A DNA stretch of 64,000 nt from Paralithodes platypus (lineage: Eukaryota > Arthropoda > Malacostraca > Decapoda > Lithodidae). Positions 55,662-64,000 of the stretch are shown piece by piece (the first letter of the stretch is position 1; each line of letters opens with the position of its first letter). A program made the position numbers and the translations under genes. The stretch spans positions 19,392,600 through 19,456,599 of the forward strand of contig CM064506.1 of assembly GCA_032716605.1 (NCBI GenBank), written 5' to 3'. The notes under the pieces are model-generated. The model saw nothing but the letters and a program-made list of their open reading frames with translations, did no database searches and had not been told where the DNA came from.

Positions 55662-57178
55662 GGCGACTCAAGACAGAGCCCGAATAGGGACAACACAACA
55701 GAAAACAATGAACACACACAAACAAAATACAAATTCACACACATCTAGGTCATCCAGAAGACCCAGAGACCAGGGTCACTAAGATCCCTCCAGCAGTCCC
55801 CCGGCCCCTGACCACCCAGAGACGTTCCGATCTCGGCAGGCAGTCATGCAGATGATGCAGCGGAGCCGAAGCCACAAGCCCGCCCACCACACTTCCAGGC
55901 GCACCCTTCATATAAACCGTCTCCCCGGGCCAGACGCCTGATGGACTATTATCTAGTCCAACTTGCGCCCGACCCCTTCCCCCAAATGACCACGTCTTCA
56001 CTCATCTATTCATAAGCATTCTCCATTCATTCTTGTTTATTACCACTTCCCTTGCCTGATCTATAGTAATTCCTCTATCATCCAAAGCTTGTCTTAAACA
56101 GTCTCTCCATCTCAATGGGGGTCTTCCTGTCCCTTTATCTCCCCTTGTATCTGACTCTCATATTCTTTTTGTAAGCCTTTCATCTTCCATTCATTCAACA
56201 TGACCATGGTCTCCACACAAATTACAGGAAATAGCTGCCCTAGAAGCCCCTCAAAGATCATTCACCAACAAAATCCAGGGAGTACAGCACCTCAACTATT
56301 AGGAAAGACTAACCCAGCTAAAACTGTACTCTCTGCAGAGGAGGAGGGAGTGCTACATAGTCACATATGTGTGGAAAATCCTAGAGGGCATAGTACCAAA
56401 CGCAGGGATCACAGTTAACCACCATCCAAGAAGAAGGAGGCTCTGCTACATCAGAGGGACCCAAGGCAACATACAGCGTGTGAAGACTCAAATCCACAAC
56501 TCCTTCACTCGCAATGGACCTCGATTGTTCAACTGCCTCCCCAGTGAACTCCGGGACCTCAGTGGAACCAACCCTGAGAATTTCAAAACAAAATTGGACA
56601 GGTGGCTGGGTGGATTACCTGACCACCCACCAATACCACGTTACCCCAGCCATCATCACAACACCCTGCCTGAAGTCATCCAGGAGGGGGAGTCGGATCA
56701 AGGACAACCTGGTACGAGCGGAAGTCGACTTCAGCTTCACCGGTAACAGGCGGAATCAACGAAAGTAAGACTAAAGTAAGTATACCAGCTCAGCACCCTT
56801 CTGTCCACTCTGGCCGACAAATGTTCCTGCTGCCCCACTCTCCTACGTATCTCTTCATTCCTCAATCTGTCTTTACGAGTAACTCCACATATACTCCTCA
56901 AGCAGCTCATCTTCATCACATCCAGCTTTCTTCTCTCCTTTTCCTTCAGAGCCCATGTCTCAGCCCCATACATCACTGTTGGCACAACAATTCCTTGATA
57001 CATTGCATTTTTTCTTTCATTCCGAGATTTCTCACCTTCCACATACAGTACTTCCCATTGCTCCGAAAGCCTTCCTTCCTTCACACACGCTCTGTTTTAC
57101 CTCCACTCCTGCTTATCATTCCTCCTAGATATTTAAAACACTCTACTTGTTCCAATATTTCCCCATCCAGCCTATTAG
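55662..57178 (-). pseudogene. Second RTE-like LINE copy, minus strand, split by another LINE
   Basis: The 3' UTR (55,662-56,000) and C-terminal region match the 31-kb RTE in reverse. The coding parts include ECFKYLGGMISRSGG, VMYGAETWALKEKERRKLDV and LRNEEIRRRVGQQEHLSARV. The match is interrupted between 56,206 and about 56,788, inside the codons for WYGHVERMG, by an unrelated LINE fragment in plus orientation. Several frames are broken. It lies in the intron between exons 4 and 5 of the membrane-protein gene, same strand. Confidence 0.85.
56206..56788 (+). pseudogene. LINE C-terminal fragment nested in the RTE copy
   Basis: The frame includes RSFTNKIQGVQHLNY, an internal stop, YVWKILEGIVPNAGI, then NGPRLFNCLPSELRDLSGTN and FKTKLDRWLGGLPDHPPIPR, a typical non-LTR ORF2 tail. 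It ends in a short TAAG-like A-rich tail (GAAAGTAAGACTAAAGTAAG). Its clean edges inside the RTE show that it arrived later. Confidence 0.8.
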
Positions 57179-57247
57179 TAATATAGTAGCCTACTGTACT
57201 AATTAATACCGGTCCACATGATAAGAAAAAAGGAAAAAAATAACCGC

Positions 57248-57740
57248 TTAACCCTCTCACCACGGAAGGGCTCTTGAACGCCCATAAAAAAGCATATAAC
57301 AGGTACCCGGATGGTCTCTTGAACGCCCAGTGGTTGAAAGCCTGTGAGCTTCGTGTGCGAGGCGTCGGTCCGACGCATGTAAACAACAGCCGGCTGGACC
57401 GTCGCCCCGCATCTCCGGCCACAAGAAGGAGAGCGTCGCTTGTTCGTATGTGCCTGTATGTTGTTGTTAAGTATCGAAAAGTGGTGTAAAGTGGCTGTTT
57501 TGGCCATAAAGTTATCTCCAATGAAATCATCATCACAGCTCAACCAGTTGACTTAGAGAGCTCTACTTAATGCCATTCTACAGGTAAATAACACAGCTAC
57601 GCTTGGGGATGCGCGGGAATGCGGGAAGTACTGTAGTCTGATTAACGAATATACGGTAGCCTAGCCTAGACGTTTTTCGGCCAAAACACCCGGGTTTCGA
57701 GGAATATATATATAATACATAGCCGGGGCTGGAGGGTTAA
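57248..57740. mobile_element. Family B relative
   Basis: TTAACCCTCTCACCACGGAA to CCGGGGCTGGAGGGTTAA. The internal GTCGGTCCGACGCATGTAAA is shared, in reverse, with an element at about 48,650-49,082 (end CCGGGCTGGAAGGGTTAA). Confidence 0.65.
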
Positions 57741-58244
57741 ACCACTAATGAATGAATTTGATAAAATGAGGGGGGAGTCACAGTGAGGACTCACAAATTA
57801 CTTTATTGATAACGATAATATTTTTCTCATGATGGCCCAAGGCCCAAAAAGTAAGTAAAAGGCATGCCCTTAAGTCCATAATATATATAATTTGTACTAA
57901 TTTATCCCAGTCCAAATAATAAAAAAAAAAAAAAAATAGGTTAAAAATAACGATATGAGTGAGGCCTGACTTGAGGTGAAGTATGGGATATACACCTGTG
58001 AGGGTTAAGCATGTGATACATTTATAATAAGTAAAGAAACAAATTTACAACACTACCAAATGATTTACCCTCGTTTTTGCACTGTTTTAATTAAGAATCC
58101 CAATCCGGAGTGTGTTTACGTTTAGCGGGACCGTATTAATTAATTCATTAACGGTCTAGCGGATGCGGAGGACAACGATTACGAGATGCGGCATTGCGAT
58201 TACGAAAGTAAATCATTATTAGCGATGCCCACCACTGATATATA
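57741..58244. other. Intronic sequence, nothing recognised
   Basis: AT-rich with an A run at 57,920-57,935; no supported feature. Confidence 0.5.
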
Positions 58245-58618
58245 TACAGTAGGGTCCCGCATAAAACGAGTCTCGATTAAAACGACCGACCTAAAATATT
58301 AATATTTAATTTTCGATCAGAACGAATGTGATCACATAAAACGAGTCCGCCGCCAAAGTGGGGCAAATCCGAGGAGTTTTCATATAGAGCGCCGAAATAT
58401 CGTACAAAACGTACGAAATATCGTATGCTTTCATATAGAACGCCGAAATATCATACAAAACGTACAAAATATCGTACGCTCCTGACGGAAATTTACGCTT
58501 CCAGTGAACATTGACGATATTGGGCCACCAAAATGCTGTGTTCACATAAAACGAAATCGCATAAAACGCCCTCGTTTATCGACCATATACTCGTTTTATG
58601 TGAGACCCTACTGTGTAT
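58245..58618. mobile_element. pogo/Tigger-like MITE, type P4
   Basis: TACAGTAGGGTCCCGCATAA to TTTTATGTGAGACCCTACTG, about 370 bp. The interior is rich in ATAAAACGA words and contains a 40-bp duplication (CATATAGARCGCCGAAATAT). It ends 160 bp from exon 4. Confidence 0.75.
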
Positions 58619-58778
58619 ATATATATATATATACAGTATACCTATATATATACTGTATAATGTTCAATAAGAGCCTTATTTTGTTAATTATGATAATGTG
58701 TTTGCAATATGTAGATAAGATAATATAGTTGAAATATTATATTGTAAGAAAGTAGAGATGACATATTGTTAGTCCTAC

Positions 58779-58848
58779 CTTCAACTTCCTTAAACTGCTC
58801 CAGTGTAAGGTTGAGTAGTAAGCCCCCAATACACTGTTGGATCAGTTG
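58779..58848 (-). CDS. Exon 4 of the membrane-protein gene (70 bp)
   Basis: A 70-bp exon with acceptor GTACCTTTTCAG and donor GTAGGA. It codes 23 residues (QLIQQCIGGLLLNLTLEQFK, then EVE) plus one base that completes Gly with the next exon. It carries one Cys and the gene's one visible N-glycosylation sequon, NLT. Leu/Ile/Gln spacing suggests an amphipathic helix next to the membrane-proximal domain. It is too short to be found by ORF length; support comes from both splice sites and from joining its neighbours in frame. Confidence 0.72.
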
Positions 58849-59538
58849 CTGAAAAGGTACACCAAAAAGAGCTATTAGTTTAGGCCCTATGTAATATTAG
58901 TACGACACATGCTACAGAATACTAACATTGGTATACTGTAGTCAGTTTTTTTCCAGCAGATGGTAAACTGCCATGTCCTCTACTTAGTTACTCGGCTATT
59001 ACGAAGATATTGTGGTGAAATATAGTGTCATTTATGAAAACTTGGTATAGTTAGGATGCAGACACATAGTACAGTAGTTTCATATTTTTCCAGTAACTAT
59101 CGAAAAATCAGCTACACAGGGATTCACTTTACCCTCAGCTGGGAAAAAATAGACTATAGTAGGCTAACAGTTTTATCTAAGAATAACTTTTTAAAAGATA
59201 ATTATTGATGAAAATACTGCTTGAATATACTGTACTATACTTTACCATACTAAAGTTAAGGCAATGCCCAATCTAATGTTTCAACAAGGTTATCATCAAT
59301 CAAGTATATGTGGTTGTACAAGGTATCTATCTATATATCTATATACTCAGGCATATACCCCATTATTTTTATTTATATATAATTATACAGTATATATTTT
59401 TTTTAGTTGGGGTGGCCGACTCGAGACAGAGCCGTATACTAAACTTTAATGTGCTAAAGGTATGGCACTATCTAGTTGCATGTTTCATCTAGGTTGTTGC
59501 GAATCTATCTAATGTGGGTGTATGAGGTGAGACGGTAC

Positions 59539-59651
59539 CTGACACTTGACCCGGAGCTCTGCCAGGTGTTCCTCATTACAGGTATCACGCCAGGAGTGTA
59601 GTGGGTGAAGCGGCAACTCTCGGGGGCCACCGGTCACTGAGTCACTCTCGT
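59539..59651 (-). CDS. Exon 3 of the membrane-protein gene
   Basis: 113 bp from the acceptor CTTGTGACGTCAG to the donor GTACCG. It codes 37 full residues: ESDSVTGGPRELPLHPLHSW, then RDTCNEEHLAELRVKCQ, so it contributes two cysteines. It ends exactly in phase 0, matching the next exon. The reading frame stays open through the acceptor, so an acceptor slightly upstream cannot be excluded. The chosen one is the only nearby AG giving the phase that fits exon 2. Confidence 0.72.
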
Positions 59652-60344
59652 CTGACGTCACAAGTACAAGTTGAGATTTATAGTACAAACAGTAAATCTA
59701 TCTATCTATCTATCTATATACCGTACTTTGGCACATACCCCATTTGATTTGAGTGATTTATTTATTTTATTGTATATTATTATTTTATTTATTTATTTAT
59801 TTTTTTAGCTGTGGGTGGCCGACTTGAGACAGAGCCCGAACAGGGACAACACAACACAAAAAAAAACACACAAAAGCAAAACACAAATTCACACACATCT
59901 AGGTCGCCCAGAAGATCCAGAGACCAGTAGCCTAAACAGTAAATTTTTGTTTTTTTTTATATATTCCAACTACTCCCTCTCGGGCATAGGCTGATAGCCT
60001 TTACACTCAACCGCTGAACACGGTGAGGCCCGTGAGCTCTTACTCCAGTCTAGGGAGTGAGACATGCAAAGCTTCATGGCTCGAAGCAACTCCATCTCTG
60101 AAGCCGCCTCGCCTCTGCGCTTCACAGTCTCACCCCAACAGACTCGGACCCTCACTCTCAGAACGCCACCTATTGAGCAATTAACTCACTAGGCATTGCC
60201 CCCTTGTAGCATATTTTTGAATATGGGAATATTCATACAATGCTATTTAATCAGGGCACAATGAGGGTATTTTTATTGGCATTTCGGTGTGCTGATACTA
60301 GGTACAGCACAAATTCCATCCCAATAATATCTTCCCATTGACAT

Positions 60345-60412
60345 ATTGGGATTCGAACCCGGGTTCATTGGATTACCAGTCCAGTGACAAGACCACTCTG
60401 CCACACCTCCCC
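60345..60412 (-). mobile_element. tRNA-like head, minus strand
   Basis: The minus strand reads GAGGTGTGGCAGAGTGGTCT, CTGGACTGGTAATCCAATG and CCGGGTTCGAATCCCAAT. Anticodon-arm and B-box parts are well kept, the acceptor arm is not, so I call it a tRNA-derived repeat rather than a gene. Confidence 0.5.
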
Positions 60413-60875
60413 TACTTAAATCTACATCGTTATTTCCACATAGTGATTTTGATAAGTTCTTTTTGTCTTTATAGGCTACAGTATTGTATCGTTCCTGTCT
60501 TGGTGTGTTTATTTTGCAAGTTTTACATTATAATAATACATAGTTTACAGGAAAGAGAGACAAGGCATCGTGTACAAAATACCCTAAATATCTTGATGGG
60601 GTCTGAGGAACTATAGCAGGTGGTGAGAATGTAGTAGATGGTGGAAGTAGTCTACATGGTGAGGTAGTTAATTTAGTAGGAAAGGATGAAGCGAGGCGTC
60701 AGAATGATGATGATTAATTTTCTACTTGCCATGCCCTCTCTCCTTCTTCTGTGATAAAGGTAAGTGACTTGTAAACACATTGTTAGAACTACATGAGCAG
60801 ATCATTTGTGTTGTTCCTCTTATCGTTCCCTTTACATATACTTTATGCCAGTCGTGAACAAAGTAATAGACTTAC

Positions 60876-61151
60876 TATTAGTGTCTCCTTCATCCCCATC
60901 ATATCCTCTTGAACTTCTCTGGTCTTCTCTCTCCTCCTCCCTATCTTCCCCATCCTCTCTCCCATCCTCCACCTCGGCCCCCTTTGAGAGGTCAGGGGGC
61001 GCGGGGACGGGTGTTGGGGGTGGCGGGGGTGCGGAGTGTGGGGCATCGTGGTGATGGCGGTGACGAGGGGGGCGGGTCCACTGGTACCAAGGTTGGGAGG
61101 GGTGGGATGATCGCATCAAGCTCCGCGGTAACGCTCGCTCCACGGCTTGAT
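60876..61151 (-). CDS. Exon 2 of the membrane-protein gene: Pro/His-rich and acidic linker
   Basis: 276 bp between the acceptor ATCTCTTTGACCAG and a consensus GTAAGT donor. It codes 91 residues plus split codons at both ends. The product begins QAVERALPRSLMRSS, then has a Pro- and His-rich run (RPPRHRHHHD, then five consecutive prolines), and ends in a strongly acidic stretch (EDGREDGEDREEEREDQ). Composition suggests a disordered linker. GC content is clearly higher than the surrounding intron, and the opposite strand also stays open, which is typical of such biased coding DNA. The last A joins AC of the next exon to give Asn. Confidence 0.75.
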
Positions 61152-61291
61152 CTGGTCAAAGAGATAATCAGAGATTAACTGCAGAGCAATGAAGATGTGG
61201 GAATAAAATGGAATGAGTAATATGAAGTAAACATGAGCCAGAGACGAAGGTGTTTGATACAAGATTGTACAATTAATTGATGGTGTATAAT

Positions 61292-61680
61292 AGCTCTGAG
61301 TGGATGGGACTCGTCAGCCTTGGTCGGCAACCCATCTAGGGGAGACAACCTTGTACAAATCCGGGTGGATGGGACTCGTCAGCCTTGGTCGGCAACCTGT
61401 CTAGGGGAGTAAACCTTATACAAATCAAATCTGTACTGCTTACCTAAGGGTGAAGCAGGTTAGTGAATGGACTAGCCACCCACCACTGTAGAAAAACAGT
61501 GCTAAAAATATACATAGGTCTCGGCATCAGACGGACCCTAAGTTGAGTGAACAATCCTGTAAGTCCTTCAGTAAACTGGCATGGGTTGTCCTTCACACAG
61601 GGGATAGGTCTGTTTGGGGGCCTTTTGTGTATGGCCACATCGTAAAAAGGAGTAAGGCGTCCGTCGATAGATAGATAGCT
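61292..61680 (+). mobile_element. Dispersed retroelement 3' region with GATA tail, copy 2
   Basis: The same order of landmarks as 48,200-48,595, ending GATAGATAGATAG. In the intron between exons 1 and 2. Confidence 0.7.
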
Positions 61681-62064
61681 AGTATAATAGCTCAGACAGG
61701 GTTGCCTTCCAGTAGTTGGACTGCAGTACAATAAAGTCCTGCCATAACACTGCCCCATCATGACATCACTGTGGGTGATGTTAACAAAGTGTTAAGTGTG
61801 CCTCAGCAAGACTCAACAAAGTCTCCCTGCAGCAACTGTACCGGCATTTCTGTCCACACACCAGCCTCAACAGTGCTACAAGACGCATTTATTCTCTGTT
61901 AACTGGCTATTATTAGACAATTTTATTCAGATTAGGAAGAATATATGGAAGTCAGAGGATTGATCGAGATATTCTTTACCCTTTTAATTCCCACAGATTC
62001 TTCCTAAGCTCATAAAATCGTCTAATGGTGAGTGAAATAACAAGACTATAGTGCTCTCTCCTAA

Positions 62065-63015
62065 TCTCCAGGGAGTAAGGGTACCTTCATCTTATGGTGG
62101 AGGAAATAAATATATAACTCGCGCATGGTGGGAGAATTGTGAACCAACAGCTATTACTATACTGTACTATACTTCCCCCTGGGTGGGAGGGGGCTACACA
62201 AAATCTACAGAAGAATTTCCTACCTCGTTTCCCTGCGTGTTGTAAGAGGTGACTTAAAGGGGCTGGTCTGACCATCAGCCGACTATCTTTCAGGATCGTG
62301 ACAGAAACGGACTGTCTTAAAATTCCCCTCGAAAGGTAGTGTACACAAAGCATTCGGCTTTGGGGAGAAATGCTTCTTCAGTACACACCCACAATACGGT
62401 CCAACCTTCGGTGCGCCTGGTTCTGGTCACAAGTTGCTTGCATCTTGATTGCCAGCTTCATCGGTGTTGTGAATACTCCAACAATAGGATAGCGTCACCA
62501 TGGAGGGTGTAGGAGCCTGACCAGGCTGCCAGAAGTGTTATGAAAGGCTGACTATGAATATTTAATCAGCTGGGTGCTAGACAACAACAAGTATACTGTA
62601 CAATAAAGCTTTACTATTGCCGCTGTCTTCGTATGGCACTGTCGAGGCTGGTGGGGCACAGGTAGGTTTCACTGGGGACATGACTAGAGAATTACCTGGG
62701 CGCTGTCTGGTGCCACGCCAGTGTTCAGCCACTGTGTTTACAAGGTGGGGCAGTGTTTTGGCAGGACTTTATTGTTCGACAGTCCAAGTTGCCTAATGGT
62801 GGCCTGCTGGCACTAAATGTTACACCTACTAGACCTGGTTCTGGTGCCTTGGGCCAACCTGGCCGAAGAGATCCACAGGGTACAGAGCATAGCATAGTAA
62901 TAATTGTAATTACTGATTTTCACCATCTCCCCCTTTAGTCGCTAAATACGACACGCAGTAAGATACGTGGGGCATACTCTTTTTCCTCCACTAAATGAGA
63001 TGACTCCCTTACCCT
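62065..63015. mobile_element. About 950-bp inverted-end element, relative of the 30-kb repeat
   Basis: The left end GGAGTAAGGGTACCTTCATC is repeated in reverse at the right (GATGACTCCCTTACCCTCAG), as is the TGCGTGTTGTAAGAGGTGAC block. The interior has GCTGGTGGGGCACAGG and GGGGCAGTGTTTTGGCAGGA. No protein signature. Confidence 0.55.
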
Positions 63016-63350
63016 CAGAGGGTATCAGAAGAGGGGTCAAAAGGGAGATGGAGAAATTTCAACAAAGAAACTTGGCTAATGACAGGTATAATTGTTCTAA
63101 TCTCTATTCTAAATTTCTAATCTTGAAAACTTTAGGGAATCAAGAATTAAAATCACTGATCATTATTATTAAATTACCTGAATGTGAATATGATCCCCAG
63201 ATGAGGAGGACCACTTTAATAATATTTGGCTTAGTCAATAACCTGAAAAGGCTATAAATCAAATTTTATCAATAAATATTCCTCTATTTAAAATAGTGTT
63301 TACAGTTTACACTCACTCTGCCAACAATTTTATTGAGTTAAACTATGTAC

Positions 63351-63522
63351 CTGAATGTGATTGTGGAAGATGTAGGGCTGGTGATGAGAGCAGGAGAGGT
63401 TGGTGCCATAGGTCTAGTGCGGTGGGTGATGGTGGTGCGTCCTCAAAGTCCCTCAGACGCTCCAGCAGCACCTCGCACCGCATCACGTCGCAGAAGTCCG
63501 CCAGGCATACCGAGTCCTCCCC
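63351..63522 (-). CDS. Exon 1 (of those visible) of the membrane-protein gene
   Basis: 172 bp, opening in phase 0 after the acceptor GTGTGACGTAG and ending one base into a codon before the donor GTACAT. It codes 57 full residues starting GEDSVCLADFCDVMRCEVLL, so three cysteines fall within 12 residues, followed by a charged helix-like stretch (ERLRDFED) and a Pro/Leu/Ser-rich end (LPQSHS). An upstream exon must exist because no start codon lies here and none is visible up to 64,000. The single leftover G joins AT from the next exon to make Asp. I recognise no domain. Confidence 0.72.
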
Positions 63523-64000
63523 CTACGTCACACACAAGTTATGAGGGTACCACACCAAAGATTTTATCATCAATTTTCGATAATCAAAAAATTTCTGGCA
63601 ACATATAGGGGATAAAAAGTTTAGCTCAGAAGCCGCCACACTGGTGTTGAGATACTTGAGAATAAAAGTTGAGGGAAAATAAACCATGTGTGATAATGGC
63701 TTTATACTATCAGTACAGTCTTGAGCCCTAATAGCTATCCTGGCTACACCAAAACATCAAGAAAATAACCCCCATATCTTCACGTCACCTCACCATCTCA
63801 TAACAAAGAAAATGCCCGGCTACCATATATTCAAAAATGCTGTGATGACCGTATAGCTGCTCTCTTTGAAACATGTGATATGTCTAAATAGGTACTGCCA
63901 TCTACTATGGGTTTCAGAGGCCGTGTTACACAGATTTTCGGGAATAACTTATTAACCCGAAAACGGCGAGGGGGGGTATTGAACTAGCTCCCCATGGGCG
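63523..64000. other. Upstream intron of the membrane-protein gene, nothing recognised
   Basis: No further exon with matching phase is visible. GGCCGTGTTACACAGATTTT near 63,920 may begin another GTCACAC-type MITE cut by the window end. Confidence 0.45.

Larger units (their letters stand above)
46993..63522 (-). other. Split gene, at least 7 exons: unrecognised single-pass membrane protein (5' end outside window)
   Basis: Seven minus-strand exons form one open chain: 63522-63351, 61151-60876, 59651-59539, 58848-58779, 51046-50884, 49523-49221 and 47236-46993. At every junction the donor starts GT, the acceptor ends AG, and the leftover bases complete a codon (phases 1, 1, 0, 1, 2, 2). The predicted part is about 446 residues: a Cys-containing region, a Pro/His-rich then acidic linker, a second Cys-containing region with one NLT glycosylation site, a 20-residue-plus hydrophobic segment, and a Tyr/Ser/Arg-rich C-terminal tail. 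This looks like a surface or endomembrane receptor-like protein. I recognise no family. The outside/inside orientation is inferred only from the Cys and glycosylation side. The 7.7-kb intron at 51.0-58.8 kb is full of transposons. The last exon could instead use an AACAG/GTGATG donor exactly at the stop, so a longer C terminus is possible. Confidence 0.8.

Noticed and set aside
60843..61178. Other-frame ORFs over exon 2
   Set aside because: GC-rich shadow frames; only the frame that joins exons 1 and 3 has splice support.
63296..63608. Plus-strand ORFs over exon 1
   Set aside because: Antisense shadows of the minus-strand exon.

Overview
This is eukaryotic, repeat-dominated DNA. An arthropod genome, most likely a decapod crustacean, is my inference. 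The reasons are very dense MITEs, 5'-truncated RTE-, jockey- and CR1-like LINEs, tRNA-derived SINEs, long AT, GT, CT and GATA microsatellites, and degenerate TTAGG-like DNA. I saw no bacterial operon, CRISPR array, rRNA gene or confident functional tRNA gene. One run of 100 N (7945-8044) is an assembly gap.

Host genes are sparse and, where visible, on the minus strand. The clearest is a split gene of at least seven exons between 63,522 and 46,993. All six junctions have GT donors and AG acceptors, and their phases agree, giving about 446 codons ending in TGA. The product is an unrecognised single-pass membrane protein: a cysteine-bearing N-terminal part with a Pro/His-rich then acidic linker, one strong transmembrane segment, and a Tyr/Ser/Arg-rich tail. 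Its 5' end lies beyond the window. Its introns hold pogo-like, piggyBac-like and foldback MITEs, an RTE LINE with another LINE inside it, and partial duplicates of the transmembrane exon. A second minus-strand gene shows one good exon (11,083-10,826) coding a small hydrophobic protein with a Gln/Tyr/Pro-rich end. The 3' edge of that exon, including its splice donor, has been copied into a downstream minisatellite.

Layout. 0-8 kb: MITEs, SINE-like retroposons, a LINE 3' end with a 13-bp target duplication. 8-9.4 kb: gap and two copies of a GTAGTGATG-type array around a hairpin-rich block. 9.4-11.1 kb: exon-edge minisatellite, LINE fragment, exon of the second gene. 11.1-18.4 kb: TTAA-flanked MITEs, two minisatellites (one built around TGACGTCA), Kolobok-like repeats. 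18.4-25.5 kb: low-complexity tracts, a jockey-like reverse transcriptase, a 162-bp tRNA-like palindrome. 25.5-46 kb: mostly transposon debris, including an RTE LINE at 31-32 kb. 46-64 kb: the membrane-protein gene.

Most of the sequence is the record of transposons inserting into one another. Several insertions can be read to the base from target duplications: 13 bp at 6.35/7.02 kb, 12 bp at 34.4 kb, 8 bp at 28.1 and 29.6 kb, and TA or TTAA for many MITEs. Repeat superfamily names are inferred from termini and target sites, not from database searches.
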